This document shows, piece after piece, positions 35,869 through 46,657 of a DNA stretch of 64,000 nucleotides. Source of the stretch: Lutibacter oricola (lineage in GTDB: Bacteria > Bacteroidota > Bacteroidia > Flavobacteriales > Flavobacteriaceae); NCBI RefSeq assembly GCF_900106565.1, contig NZ_FNNJ01000001.1, forward strand, positions 310,001-374,000, read 5' to 3'. Every line of letters begins with the position of its first letter. Position 1 is the first letter of the stretch. The translations under genes were made by a program, and so were the position numbers. The notes under the pieces are model-generated. The model did not search any database, had not been told where the DNA came from, and worked only from the letters and a program-made list of their open reading frames with translations.

Positions 35869-38817
35869 ATGAAAAAACTACTAACAGTAATTTTTGCTTT
35901 TTTTGTAGGTTCAATGTTGTTTGCTCAAACTTCAGTTACAGGAACCATAAAAGAAGCAAAAACAGGTGAGCCTATACCTGGTGCAAACATTAAAATTGAA
36001 GGTCGCTCTATTGGAACAACTGCAGATTTTGATGGTAACTTTGTATTAAAAGTGGCAAATGAACTTCCATTTACTATCGAAGTTTCATTAATTGGATTTT
36101 CAACTAAAAAGGTTGAAATTAATAAAAACAATCAAAACGTTATTGTGAGTTTAGATGAATCTGCAACTGCTTTAGATGAAGTTGTAGTATCTGCATCTAG
36201 AACTCCAGAGCGTATTTTAGAATCTCCTGTAACTATCGAACGTATGGATGCAAGAGCTATTAAAAGTACATCATCACCATCTTTTTATGATGGGTTGGAA
36301 AACCTTAAAGGAGTTGATATTAATGCCAATAGTTTAACCAATAAAAGTGTTAATACTAGAGGTTTTGCCACTTTCTCTAACACTAGGTTTATGCAGTTAG
36401 TGGATGGAATGGATAATTCTTCTCCGGCATTAAACTTTGCTTTAGGTAATCTTTTAGGCTTGTCTGAATTAGATGTAAATACGGTAGAATTGTTGCCAGG
36501 AGCATCATCGGCCTTATATGGTGCAAATGCATTTAATGGTATTTTATTTATGACAAGTAAAAGCCCTTTTGATTCTGCAGGAATAAGTACTTATGTAAAA
36601 ACAGGAATTACATCTCAAGAAGCGGCAGGAGATAACCGTTTTTTTGATGGTGGTATTAGAATGGCTTATAAGTTTAGCGATAAGTTTGCAGCAAAAGCAT
36701 CTTTTTCATTTTTAAAAGGAACGGATTGGTATGCTACAGATTATAGAGATTATGATCATGATAATAGTATTACAGGTTCTGCAACACCAATAAAAGCCGA
36801 AACAGGTCAAACTTCGTTCGATAGAATGAATATTTATGGAGATGAAGTTAATTTAGCTTCAGCAGGTTTAGGTAATTTAAATACGTTTGGTCAATACCTA
36901 GAGAGTGTAGGAGCTTTACCAGCTGGTGCAAGTGCTCTTTTACCACAAGATAATGTATCTAGAACTGGTTATAGAGAAGTAGATTTAACAGATTATACTG
37001 CAAGAAGTGTTAAAACAAATATTTCGTTACACTATAGACCGTTTGCAGATGATTTAGAAATTATTTATAACGCCAAATTTGGTCAAGGAAATACTATTTA
37101 CCAAGGAACAAATAGATATAATATTAATAACTTTTTTATGCAACAACATAAATTAGAAATTAAAAATGATCGCTTTTTTGTTAGAGGTTATTTAACAAGT
37201 GAAGATGCAGGAGATTCTTACGATATGAAATTTGCAGGTGTTAATTTAAATAAACAAACTGCAGGAACTTGGTTTGGAACTTATGCAGGTGCGTATGCAA
37301 CAGGAGCAAGTGCTATACTCCAAGGCGGTGGTTCAATTGCTGATGTTATGGCTGCATCTTCTCAATTACATAGTGGAGCTCGACAATATGCTGATGCGAA
37401 TGTTACTTTACAACCTGGAACACCAGAGTTTAAAGCTGCATTAGATGATGTAATTTCAGATCCTAATATTTTAACTGGAGCAAAATTTAAAGATAACACG
37501 AAGTTATATCACGTAGATGCAAATTATAACTTTCATGGGTTGGTTGATTTTGCCGATATTCAGATAGGTGGTTCTTGGAGACAATACTCATTAAATTCTG
37601 ACGGAACAATTTTTACTGATTCTGATGGTCCAATTCATTATAATGAATATGGTGCTTATACTCAAATTCAGAAAAAAATGATTGACGATAGATTGAAGTT
37701 TACAGGATCTTTGAGATATGATAAAGCTAAAAACTTTGATGGTAACTTTTCGCCAAGACTTTCTGTGTCGTATGCTTTAGGAAAAGGAAAAACACGTAAT
37801 TTAAGAGCTTCTGTTCAAACAGGATTTAGAAATCCAACAACACAAGATTTATACATTGGTTTAGATGCAGGTGTTGGATTGTTAGTAGGATCTGCTCCTG
37901 ATAACTTAGATAGATATACATCTTCTCCAATTCCAATTAATAGTCCAATTGGTCAAGCTGTTTCAGGTGCTGCTTCTGTTCAATTATCTGGAGCAAGAGC
38001 ATATGACAATGCTTTTTCAGAATCATCTTTAATTAATTTTGCTACGGCTGTTCAAACAGCTATAGCAGGTGGAGCAACTCCAGCTCAAGCAGCAGGTTTA
38101 AACGCAGGCTTAATAGAGCAATCTAAAGTAGAGTATGTACAACCAGAACATATAACAGCATTTGAAGTTGGTTATAGAGCAGGTTTTGGAAAGTTTTCTA
38201 TAGATGCAAGTGCTTATTACAATAAGTATGAAGACTTTATTGGAAACAAAAATGTTGCTGTGCCATTATATGGAAGCGTTCCAGCATTTGATGCTGCTAG
38301 TGTAGCTACAGATCAAAATACTCAATTATTATTAGAGGCTATTGGAAGTGGAGATTTACAAGGGTTTCAAGTGTACACAAACTCTACTGCAGACATTTCT
38401 TCTTACGGAGGTAGTATAGGTTTATCTTCTAGAGTATTTGGTAATTATAATGTGGGATTAAATTATACATTAGCAAAGTTTGATTTTGATCAATCATCAG
38501 ATCCAGATTACGAAGCAGGCTTTAACACACCAGAACATAAAGTGAAGTTTTCATTTGGAAATCCAAAGGTTATGGATAATTTAGGGTTTAATATAAATGT
38601 TAGATGGAGTGATGAATATTTATGGCAATCTACAATTGCAGATGCTTTAATTGATGCAAGAACAGTTGTAGATGCACAGGTAAATTATTCGGTGCCAAGT
38701 ATGAAATCTACATTTAAAATTGGAGGTGCAAACCTTGGAGGTAAAGAATATTTTAGTGCTCCAGGTAACGGAAAAATAGGCTCTCAATATTACATTTCTT
38801 GGACAATTAACCCTTAA
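35869..38817 (+). CDS. TonB-dependent outer-membrane receptor with CarboxypepD_reg-like N-terminus
   Basis: The 982-residue protein has a signal peptide (MKKLLTVIFAFFVGSMLFAQ). A carboxypeptidase-regulatory-like beta sandwich follows (about 22-105, TGTIKEAKTGEPIPGANIKI). Next are the plug (about 115-235, DEVVVSASRTPERILESPVT, and ELLPGASSALYGANAFNGI) and a beta-barrel to the C-terminus. It imports a large or scarce ligand across the outer membrane, driven by TonB. There is no SusD-like partner beside it, so a glycan SusCD system is unlikely. Substrate is unknown. It follows the secreted proteases on the same strand, so peptide uptake is possible. Confidence 0.88.
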   Translation: MKKLLTVIFAFFVGSMLFAQTSVTGTIKEAKTGEPIPGANIKIEGRSIGTTADFDGNFVLKVANELPFTIEVSLIGFSTKKVEINKNNQNVIVSLDESATALDEVVVSASRTPERILESPVTIERMDARAIKSTSSPSFYDGLENLKGVDINANSLTNKSVNTRGFATFSNTRFMQLVDGMDNSSPALNFALGNLLGLSELDVNTVELLPGASSALYGANAFNGILFMTSKSPFDSAGISTYVKTGITSQEAAGDNRFFDGGIRMAYKFSDKFAAKASFSFLKGTDWYATDYRDYDHDNSITGSATPIKAETGQTSFDRMNIYGDEVNLASAGLGNLNTFGQYLESVGALPAGASALLPQDNVSRTGYREVDLTDYTARSVKTNISLHYRPFADDLEIIYNAKFGQGNTIYQGTNRYNINNFFMQQHKLEIKNDRFFVRGYLTSEDAGDSYDMKFAGVNLNKQTAGTWFGTYAGAYATGASAILQGGGSIADVMAASSQLHSGARQYADANVTLQPGTPEFKAALDDVISDPNILTGAKFKDNTKLYHVDANYNFHGLVDFADIQIGGSWRQYSLNSDGTIFTDSDGPIHYNEYGAYTQIQKKMIDDRLKFTGSLRYDKAKNFDGNFSPRLSVSYALGKGKTRNLRASVQTGFRNPTTQDLYIGLDAGVGLLVGSAPDNLDRYTSSPIPINSPIGQAVSGAASVQLSGARAYDNAFSESSLINFATAVQTAIAGGATPAQAAGLNAGLIEQSKVEYVQPEHITAFEVGYRAGFGKFSIDASAYYNKYEDFIGNKNVAVPLYGSVPAFDAASVATDQNTQLLLEAIGSGDLQGFQVYTNSTADISSYGGSIGLSSRVFGNYNVGLNYTLAKFDFDQSSDPDYEAGFNTPEHKVKFSFGNPKVMDNLGFNINVRWSDEYLWQSTIADALIDARTVVDAQVNYSVPSMKSTFKIGGANLGGKEYFSAPGNGKIGSQYYISWTINP

Positions 38818-38838
38818 TTTGTTCATTCAAAATATATT

Positions 38839-38874
38839 AGAAAGCACCCTTATAATTAAGGGTGCTTTCTTTTA
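38839..38874 (+). terminator. Terminator after the TonB receptor gene
   Basis: AGAAAGCACCCTT pairs with AAGGGTGCTTTCT around a six-base loop, followed by a T-rich tract. Confidence 0.85.
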
Positions 38875-38897
38875 TCTAAAAATACCGACCTAAAATT

Positions 38898-38927
38898 TTT
38901 GAAAATTAAATCAAAAAACTATCTTTG
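38898..38927 (+). promoter_or_regulatory. Promoter of atpD-atpC
   Basis: TTTG (38898-38901), 18 bases, then TATCTTTG (38920-38927) is a full Bacteroidota promoter. The leader to the atpD ATG is about 55 bases. Confidence 0.7.
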
Positions 38928-38977
38928 CGAAGCAAAAATTGGGTGTAATCTCAATAGAACAAATAACTAAAAAATAA

Positions 38978-40498
<1,521 letters not shown>

Positions 40499-40539
40499 AC
40501 TAGCTTAAGGCTTAGGCTTAAAGCATAAAGCATAAAATT

Positions 40540-40818
40540 ATGATTTTAGAAATTGTAACACCAGAAGCAACATTATTAAACTCTGAAGTAGAATCAGTAT
40601 TAGTTCCTGGAATTAATGGTGAGTTTCAAATGTTAAATAATCACGCACCAATAGTTTCATTATTAGTTGAAGGAACTATTAGAATAAAAGGTAGTGATTT
40701 GAAAATTGAAAAAGAGTTTAAAAGTAAATTTACTGAAAACAAAGATGAATTTACGTTGCCAATTAAAAGTGGTACTATTGAAATGAAAGAAAACAAGGTT
40801 ATTATACTTGCGGACTAA
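40540..40818 (+). CDS. atpC: F1F0 ATP synthase subunit epsilon
   Basis: The 92-residue protein is the beta-sandwich domain of the epsilon subunit (EIVTPEATLLNSEVESVLVP, then GINGEFQMLNNHAPIVSLL). It lies in the central stalk and couples rotation to catalysis. The C-terminal inhibitory helices of the 130-140-residue enterobacterial form are missing; short epsilon subunits are common in this phylum. It follows atpD by 41 bases and ends at a terminator. Confidence 0.93.
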   Translation: MILEIVTPEATLLNSEVESVLVPGINGEFQMLNNHAPIVSLLVEGTIRIKGSDLKIEKEFKSKFTENKDEFTLPIKSGTIEMKENKVIILAD

Positions 40819-40840
40819 GTTTTAATAAAATATATAGTGA

Positions 40841-40868
40841 AAAGGCCTCGTTTTTAGCGAGGCTTTTT
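40841..40868 (+). terminator. Terminator of atpD-atpC
   Basis: GCCTCG pairs with CGAGGC around a seven-base loop, with flanking A and T runs extending the stem. It also faces the convergent DUF3179 gene and may act in both directions. Confidence 0.8.
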
Positions 40869-40872
40869 GCAT

Positions 40873-41847
40873 TTATTCAATAAAATTAAAGTCATCATAA
40901 AAATTTTTCCAAGCCCACCATTCTGCATTAAAACTAATTGATGGTTTTAATTGTGTACCAATGTTTGGTCCGCTAACAGCCTTACCAAAAACATTCCATT
41001 TATTTCCAAATTCATCCTTCATTATTATTGGAAATTCATTTAAAATAGGAGTGAAATTGAATGTGTTTTCATTACTATAACTTGTTATGAAGTTTAATTT
41101 TTGACTCCCAATTATTTTTGTATTATTAGTTATTGAACTGTTGTAAATTTTAATTTCATCTCCAAAATCGGAATATTTAAAAATTGAAACATTTGAGGTT
41201 TTTACAGTGTTATTTATTACTCCAAATACTTTTTCGCTATTGCTAATTGAATTTAAATTTTTTGATTGTTTGTTGTTTGAATTTGAAAATACCAATGCAT
41301 CTGGGAAATACGTTTTAGCCGTTTTCCAAGTAGTTTCTAAAAAAGGAGCAATAGTGAAAGACTCGTTTGTATAAGTGCCTTTAATGCCATATAAAAGCAT
41401 TTGAGACCAATAGGAATTACTGTTTTCATCAAAGAGTACTAGGTTTTCTTTATAAAGAATTCCTGAGGCTCTAAGTGTAATAGGTTTGTTAGAAATGTTA
41501 GCTTTTATAACTATTGTACTATTGGTTTTTGGGCAAAAAGTAACAATATATTTTTCACTGTCAATTATGTCGTTTATACATTCATACTGATGAATTGAAG
41601 TAAGCGGATAAATTTTTGTTGTATTATTTATTGAAACAATAATTACTTCAGCATTATCATTTAAATTAATATTACTAATGCTTTTTAATGTGGGGTTAAC
41701 TACTAATTCATAAGGATTAAGATCTCCTACTAAATCATTTAATGGAACTGCCCATTCTTTTGGTTGAATTGTTTCGGAAAACTCATTAGAATTTGATTCG
41801 GAACAAGAAATAAAAAGAATTATAAAAAAGACGTTTAATAATTTCAT
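40873..41847 (-). CDS. DUF3179 domain lipoprotein
   Basis: The 324-residue protein has a short signal with lipobox-like LFISC (Cys15) and a DUF3179 pattern. It contains EVIIVSINNTTKIYPLTSIH, then ECINDIIDSEKYIVTFCPKT in the place of the family's conserved ND...G...TYCPLC block, then RASGILYKENLVLFDENSNS. The family is secreted or periplasmic and of unknown function. This copy has only one cysteine in the CPK segment, where many relatives have two. It is separated from rseP upstream on the same strand by a strong terminator, so it has its own promoter. Confidence 0.8.
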   Translation of the reverse strand: MKLLNVFFIILFISCSESNSNEFSETIQPKEWAVPLNDLVGDLNPYELVVNPTLKSISNINLNDNAEVIIVSINNTTKIYPLTSIHQYECINDIIDSEKYIVTFCPKTNSTIVIKANISNKPITLRASGILYKENLVLFDENSNSYWSQMLLYGIKGTYTNESFTIAPFLETTWKTAKTYFPDALVFSNSNNKQSKNLNSISNSEKVFGVINNTVKTSNVSIFKYSDFGDEIKIYNSSITNNTKIIGSQKLNFITSYSNENTFNFTPILNEFPIIMKDEFGNKWNVFGKAVSGPNIGTQLKPSISFNAEWWAWKNFYDDFNFIE

Positions 41848-41852
41848 AAAAA

Positions 41853-41884
41853 AAAGCTTTTAATCTAAGTCGATTAAAAGCTTT
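41853..41884 (-). terminator. Terminator of rseP
   Basis: A 13-base stem (AAAGCTTTTAATC with GATTAAAAGCTTT) has a six-base loop and is followed on the minus strand by a run of T. Confidence 0.8.
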
Positions 41885-41908
41885 GTATCTTACAATTTAA
41901 GTTGTAAT

Positions 41909-43222
41909 CTAAGAAAACAGCTTAACTATGTCATTTCCATTTGCTAATAATAACAAGGCTATTAGTAATATAAAACCAGTCATTTGAGCATATTCTAAAA
42001 ATTTATCATTTGGTTTTCTGCCAGTAATCATTTCATAAAGAGTAAATACAACGTGACCACCATCTAGTGCTGGAATAGGAAGTAAATTCATAAATCCAAG
42101 CATTATAGATAAAAAGGCTGTAATACTCCAAAAAGCTTTCCAACTCCAAGTTGAAGGGAAAATTTTACCAATGGCAATAAAGCCACCAATACTAGTTGCT
42201 CCTTTTTTAGTGAATACATATTTAAATTGATTGATGTAATCTTTTAAAGTCCATATTGCTAATGAATTTCCTTTTACAATACTTTCTCCAAATGAGTAAT
42301 CTTTATGTTGTATATTAACTGAAGAAACTGGGTCTGGAGCAACACCAACCTTACGTTTGTCGCTTGGAGTTACAGTTAAAGATTTGGTTTCTTCGCCTCT
42401 TTTAACGGTTAGTTTTACATTTCCTTTAGAGGTAACTACTTCATTCGTAAACTCGTGCCAAAATGTAATAGGTTTATCGTTAATACTTAATATTTTATCA
42501 CCTTCTAAAACACCTGCTTTTTCTGCTGCAGAACCTTCAGCAACTAAAGCTATAATAGGTAATGTTCTAACATTAAAAGGTTCCATAACACCATTCTCCC
42601 ACATAATTTCGCCTATGTTTTCAGGTAGGTTTATGGTTTCCGTAGCTCCGTTAGGGTGAATTACTTCGAGAGAATTAACACCTCTTAAAAACATATGTTT
42701 ATTTACATCTGTAACATCTAATGGTTCAACACCGTTAAATTTGGTAATCTTATCACCTTCTTCAAATCCGTATTCTTTAAAAGTTTCGTTAACTGCAAAC
42801 CCGTATTTTACATCGTTTGGTTTAATGGTATCTACACCCCAAACAAAAGTTATCATAATATAAATTAAGATACCTAGTATAAAGTTTACAATTACACCGC
42901 CAAGCATAATAATTAAACGTTGCCAAGCAGGTTTAGATCTAAATTCCCAAGGTTCAGCAGGCTTGTCAAGATGTTCAGTATCCATACTTTCATCAATCAT
43001 TCCAGATATTTTAACATATCCACCTAATGGAATCCATCCTATACCGTATTCAGTTTCTCCAATTTTCTTTTTAAGTAATGAGAATTTGTAATCGAAAAAT
43101 AAGTAAAATTTTTCAACACGAGTTTTAAATAATTTTGCAGGAATAAAGTGCCCTAATTCGTGTAAAACAATTAAAAACGATAAACTTAAAATAAACTGTG
43201 AAGCCTTTATTAATATTTCCAT
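41909..43222 (-). CDS. rseP: RIP metalloprotease RseP (site-2 protease)
   Basis: The 437-residue zinc protease cleaves membrane-embedded anti-sigma factors and cleaves remnant signal peptides. The zinc motif HELGH is in the first membrane helix (LSLSFLIVLHELGHFIPAK). The third ligand motif is NLLPIPALDGGH near residue 390. Between them are PDZ-like regions (AEGSAAEKAGVLEGDKILSI). The ATG at 43222 was chosen because the longer GTG frame (43252) begins inside the -7 element. An ECF sigma factor is in this window, but its partner has no membrane helix, so a link is unlikely. Confidence 0.95.
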   Translation of the reverse strand: MEILIKASQFILSLSFLIVLHELGHFIPAKLFKTRVEKFYLFFDYKFSLLKKKIGETEYGIGWIPLGGYVKISGMIDESMDTEHLDKPAEPWEFRSKPAWQRLIIMLGGVIVNFILGILIYIMITFVWGVDTIKPNDVKYGFAVNETFKEYGFEEGDKITKFNGVEPLDVTDVNKHMFLRGVNSLEVIHPNGATETINLPENIGEIMWENGVMEPFNVRTLPIIALVAEGSAAEKAGVLEGDKILSINDKPITFWHEFTNEVVTSKGNVKLTVKRGEETKSLTVTPSDKRKVGVAPDPVSSVNIQHKDYSFGESIVKGNSLAIWTLKDYINQFKYVFTKKGATSIGGFIAIGKIFPSTWSWKAFWSITAFLSIMLGFMNLLPIPALDGGHVVFTLYEMITGRKPNDKFLEYAQMTGFILLIALLLLANGNDIVKLFS

Positions 43223-43251
43223 ATATGTATTTTCAATATTGTAAAATCGCA

Positions 43252-43259
43252 CAAATGTA
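43252..43259 (-). promoter_or_regulatory. Promoter -7 element of rseP
   Basis: Minus-strand TACATTTG matches TAnnTTTG exactly, 29 bases upstream of the ATG at 43222. Confidence 0.6.
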
Positions 43260-43354
43260 CGGTTTTTAATATAGTTGTAAAAGCTAAAAAAATGTATGGC
43301 GATTTATTTAACAAAGATTTAGAAAAGTTAAGCAACAATGATTGCTTATTATAT

Positions 43355-43362
43355 TAACTTTG
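43355..43362 (+). promoter_or_regulatory. Promoter -7 element of the SCO gene
   Basis: TAACTTTG matches TAnnTTTG exactly, 21 bases before the ATG at 43384. It lies within the longer TTG-started frame and so rules that start out. Confidence 0.6.
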
Positions 43363-43383
43363 TGTTTTAATTTTGAAATAAAA

Positions 43384-44058
43384 ATGGATTTAAAATTCTT
43401 CAAAAAGTCAGTTCCAACGTTAGCTATTATGGCAATTTTTTCGGTATTAATGATATATGCTATTTATAGTATTTTAACACCAGAAAAAAGATTGCCTGTA
43501 TTTAATCCAGCAGATGTAAATCCGAAATTGGTTGATGAAAGTCTAACTCATGTAAGAAGAGATCATAAAATTGCCGATTTTGAATTGATAAATCAAAATG
43601 GAGATACCATTACTTATAAAGATTACGAAGGTAAAATTTTTGTTGCCGATTTCTTTTTTACACGTTGTTTAACTATTTGTCCGGTTATGACAAATAATAT
43701 TGGAAAGCTTCAAAAAGTATTTTTAAATGATGATGATGTAAAATTTTTATCGCACTCTGTAACACCTGTTATTGATAGTGTTTCTGTATTAAAAGAATAT
43801 GCTATTAAAAAAGGAGTAATAGATAGTAAGTGGAATATTACCACAGGGCCAAAAAAACACATTTATCAATTATCTCGTAAAAGCTATTTTGCTGTTTTAG
43901 ATGAAGGTGATGGTGGTTTACAAGATTTTGTTCACACAGAAAACTTTGTGTTGGTTGATAAAAAACGCCAGATTAGAGGCTTTTATGATGGTACCGACAA
44001 TGAAGAAATTGAGCGTTTAATTGAGGATATTAAACTGCTACAGGCCGAAAAGGATTAA
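43384..44058 (+). CDS. SCO1/SenC-family copper chaperone, membrane-anchored
   Basis: The 224-residue protein has one N-terminal membrane helix (about residues 10-30) and a periplasmic thioredoxin-like domain. The copper-binding motif is FFTRCLTICPVM (CX3C near residue 97), and the third ligand His is in VHTENFVLVDKKR near 182. SCO proteins deliver copper to cytochrome oxidase or act as thiol reductases. No oxidase genes are adjacent. The feoA promoter lies immediately downstream. Confidence 0.92.
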   Translation: MDLKFFKKSVPTLAIMAIFSVLMIYAIYSILTPEKRLPVFNPADVNPKLVDESLTHVRRDHKIADFELINQNGDTITYKDYEGKIFVADFFFTRCLTICPVMTNNIGKLQKVFLNDDDVKFLSHSVTPVIDSVSVLKEYAIKKGVIDSKWNITTGPKKHIYQLSRKSYFAVLDEGDGGLQDFVHTENFVLVDKKRQIRGFYDGTDNEEIERLIEDIKLLQAEKD

Positions 44059-44072
44059 AATGACAATTATCA

Positions 44073-44104
44073 TTGTTTAGAATCATTCTAATTTAGTATA
44101 TTTG
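44073..44104 (+). promoter_or_regulatory. Promoter of feoAB with an internal palindrome
   Basis: TTG (44073-44075), 21 bases, then TATATTTG (44097-44104) is a full Bacteroidota promoter. The perfect palindrome TTAGAAT-C-ATTCTAA (44077-44091) fills the spacer, so a bound regulator would exclude RNA polymerase. The 7-1-7 geometry is that of a Fur box; TTAG/CTAA ends also recall DtxR sites. Confidence 0.65.
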
Positions 44105-44133
44105 CCTTATATTATTTATAATTAGTCTTAATA

Positions 44134-44358
44134 ATGTTTGGAACGATTGCAAATTTACGTATTGGAGAAAAAGCTTTTATAGAAAAACTTTGTTTAGACA
44201 AAATTCCTTTAAAACTTTTAGAAATGGGTTGTTTACCAGGTATTGAAGTGCAATTAATACAGGTAGCACCTATGAACGATCCTTTGTATATTAAGGTGAA
44301 TGGGAGTCATTTAGCTATAAGGAAGGAAACTGCCGAAAAAATAACTGTTGTTAAGTAA
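44134..44358 (+). CDS. feoA: FeoA, ferrous iron transport accessory protein
   Basis: The 74-residue cytoplasmic SH3-like protein supports FeoB-mediated Fe2+ import. Signatures include LLEMGCLPGIEVQLI and APMNDPLYIKVNGSHLAIRK, matching the FeoA core. The length is normal. It lies nine bases upstream of feoB in the same operon, behind a promoter containing a perfect palindrome. Confidence 0.94.
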   Translation: MFGTIANLRIGEKAFIEKLCLDKIPLKLLEMGCLPGIEVQLIQVAPMNDPLYIKVNGSHLAIRKETAEKITVVK

Positions 44359-44367
44359 TTCAAAATA

Positions 44368-46479
44368 ATGAGTGTTGACAATGTTGTAAAAGTTGCCCTA
44401 ATTGGAAATCCAAATACAGGGAAAACTTCATTATTTAATCAACTTACCGGATTAAAACAAAAGGTTGGAAATTATCCAGGTATTACTGTTGAAAAAAAAC
44501 AAGGAAAGTGCAAATTAAGCGATTCCGTTTATGCAGAGGTAACGGATTTACCAGGTACATATAGTATAAACCCTACATCTTTAGACGAAACATTGGTGTT
44601 AGATACGTTGTTAAATGAAAAAAACGAAACCTATCCTGATGTTATTGTTGTTGTTGTAGATATTGAAAATATTAAACGAAACCTTTTATTGTTTACGCAA
44701 TTAAAAGATTTAAAAATTCCTACAATTTTGGTTGTCAATATGGTTGACCAAATGAAAAGAAAGGGAATTAATATTGATATAGAACAACTAGAAGAAAAAC
44801 TTAATACAAAAATTGTTTTAGCAAGTGCTAGAAAAAAAATTGGTATTGAAGAGCTAAAAGAAGCAATTTTAAATTATAAAAGTTTAAGTAAAACTCCTGT
44901 AGGAAATATTTCAAACAAAATAGATAAAGAGTATTTTTCTAAATTAAGAGATGCATTTCCAGAGTTTCCTTTATACAAGTCATGGTTGTTAATTACACAA
45001 CAAACCGAGTTTGAATTTCTTACTCAAAGCCAAAAACAATTGGTTGTAAAGTTTAGAGAAAATTTAGAATGTATAAAACGTTACCAGCATAAAGAAACTA
45101 TTTTTAGATATCAAATAATTAATGATGTTTTAAAAGAAACATTTAATGTTGATAAATCTAAAGCTACAGATTTACGAGGTGTATTAGATAGAATTTTAAC
45201 TCATAAAATATTTGGTTACGTAATTTTTGCGTTAATCTTACTGTTCATATTTCAAGGAATATTTGATTGGGCAACATACCCAATGGATTTAATTGATACT
45301 GCTTTTGCAAGTTTAAGTTCGTGGACAAAATCGGTAATGCCACAAGGAATGTTTACAGATTTAATTGCTGAAGGTGTTATACCAGGTATTGGAGGTGTTA
45401 TCATTTTTATACCTCAAATAGCAATATTATTTACGTTTATTTCCATTTTAGAAGAAACTGGCTATATGAGTCGTGTTGTATTTTTAATGGATAAAATAAT
45501 GCGAAAATTTGGAATGAGTGGTAAAAGTGTTATTCCTTTAATTTCGGGTACGGCTTGTGCTATTCCTGCAATAATGGCCTCTAGAAATATTGGCTCTTGG
45601 AAAGAGCGTTTAATAACTATTTTAGTTGTGCCGTTTACAACCTGCTCTGCTAGATTACCAGTATATGCTATATTAATTGCATTAATTATACCTGATAAAA
45701 AAGTTTTTGGATTTTTAAATTTGCAAGGCCTTACAATGATGGCTATGTATTTATTAGGTTTTGCAGCGGCTATTGTTTCGTCTGTTTTATTGCATAACGT
45801 GTTAAAAGTTAAGAGTAAAAGCTTATTTGTAATAGAAATGCCTAATTATAAAATACCTTCAATAAAAAATATATTTTATGAAGTTGTTGAAAAAACTAAA
45901 GCGTTTGTTTTTGGTGCTGGTAAAATAATTTTAGCATTATCTATTGTATTATGGTTTTTAGCATCTAACGGACCTTCAACCTTTAAAAATGCAGAAAAAA
46001 CTGTAGTTGCAAATGTTGAAAATACAAACCTTGAACAAGAAGAGTTACAAAAAAAGATTGCTTCCTATAAATTAGAACATTCATATATTGGTTATATGGG
46101 TAAAACAATTGAGCCAGCTATTAAGCCAATGGGTTATGATTGGAAAATTGGTATTGCTTTGATTAGTTCTTTTGCTGCCCGTGAAGTTTTTGTAGGTGCC
46201 TTAGCAACTATTTATAATGTTGATAGTGATGATGAAAATACGGGAACGATAAAAGAACGTATGGCTGCAGAAATTAACCCAGATACTGGAAAAAAACGAT
46301 TTGATTTCCCTACCGGAATGTCTTTATTAATATTTTATGCTTTTGCAATGCAATGTATAGGTACTTTGGCAATTGTTAAGCGCGAAACTAATAGTTGGAT
46401 GTGGCCAATGTTGCAATTAGTTGGTATGGGAATTTTAGCTTATGTTTCTGCAGTAATAACATTTAATATTTTTAGTTAG
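44368..46479 (+). CDS. feoB: Ferrous iron transport protein B, full length
   Basis: The 703-residue inner-membrane protein imports Fe2+. The N-terminal G domain shows G1 GNPNTGKTS near residue 13, G3 DLPGTYS, and G4 NMVDQ. The membrane part has the two gate motifs SGTACAIPAIMASR near 392 and VPFTTCSARLPVY near 420-432, in the normal FeoB form. The length is slightly below the enterobacterial 770. It is followed by an overlapping small Cys-rich membrane gene. A second, split FeoB is encoded convergently. Confidence 0.96.
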   Translation: MSVDNVVKVALIGNPNTGKTSLFNQLTGLKQKVGNYPGITVEKKQGKCKLSDSVYAEVTDLPGTYSINPTSLDETLVLDTLLNEKNETYPDVIVVVVDIENIKRNLLLFTQLKDLKIPTILVVNMVDQMKRKGINIDIEQLEEKLNTKIVLASARKKIGIEELKEAILNYKSLSKTPVGNISNKIDKEYFSKLRDAFPEFPLYKSWLLITQQTEFEFLTQSQKQLVVKFRENLECIKRYQHKETIFRYQIINDVLKETFNVDKSKATDLRGVLDRILTHKIFGYVIFALILLFIFQGIFDWATYPMDLIDTAFASLSSWTKSVMPQGMFTDLIAEGVIPGIGGVIIFIPQIAILFTFISILEETGYMSRVVFLMDKIMRKFGMSGKSVIPLISGTACAIPAIMASRNIGSWKERLITILVVPFTTCSARLPVYAILIALIIPDKKVFGFLNLQGLTMMAMYLLGFAAAIVSSVLLHNVLKVKSKSLFVIEMPNYKIPSIKNIFYEVVEKTKAFVFGAGKIILALSIVLWFLASNGPSTFKNAEKTVVANVENTNLEQEELQKKIASYKLEHSYIGYMGKTIEPAIKPMGYDWKIGIALISSFAAREVFVGALATIYNVDSDDENTGTIKERMAAEINPDTGKKRFDFPTGMSLLIFYAFAMQCIGTLAIVKRETNSWMWPMLQLVGMGILAYVSAVITFNIFS

Positions 46480-46595
46480 TGCAAGAGGTTTTAACTTACA
46501 TAGCACTTGCATTAGCCATTGGTTTTCTGGTTAAAACTTACTTTTTTAAACCTAAAAAAGAAGGGAATTGTGGCTCTGACTGTGGAAGTTGTTAA
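46479..46595 (+). CDS. FeoB-associated Cys-rich membrane protein
   Basis: A 38-residue frame starts with GTG at 46479, sharing one base with the feoB stop. One membrane helix (EVLTYIALALAIGFLVK) is followed by YFFKPKKEGN and the Cys-rich end CGSDCGSC. This matches the small FeoB-associated proteins found after feoB in Bacteroidota and other phyla. It probably assists FeoB at the membrane, perhaps by binding iron through the cysteines. Overlap with the stop indicates coupled translation. Confidence 0.8.
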   Translation: MQEVLTYIALALAIGFLVKTYFFKPKKEGNCGSDCGSC

Positions 46596-46613
46596 TAAGC
46601 CAAAAAGAAAAAA

Positions 46614-46645
46614 CTGATAATAATTTTACTTACTATCAGCTTTGT
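46614..46645. terminator. Weak hairpin between the two convergent feo operons
   Basis: CTGATA pairs with TATCAG around a 14-base loop, with flanking A and T runs. It lies between two convergent genes. The stem is short, so support is limited. Confidence 0.35.
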
Positions 46646-46657
46646 TTATTTTTATGT

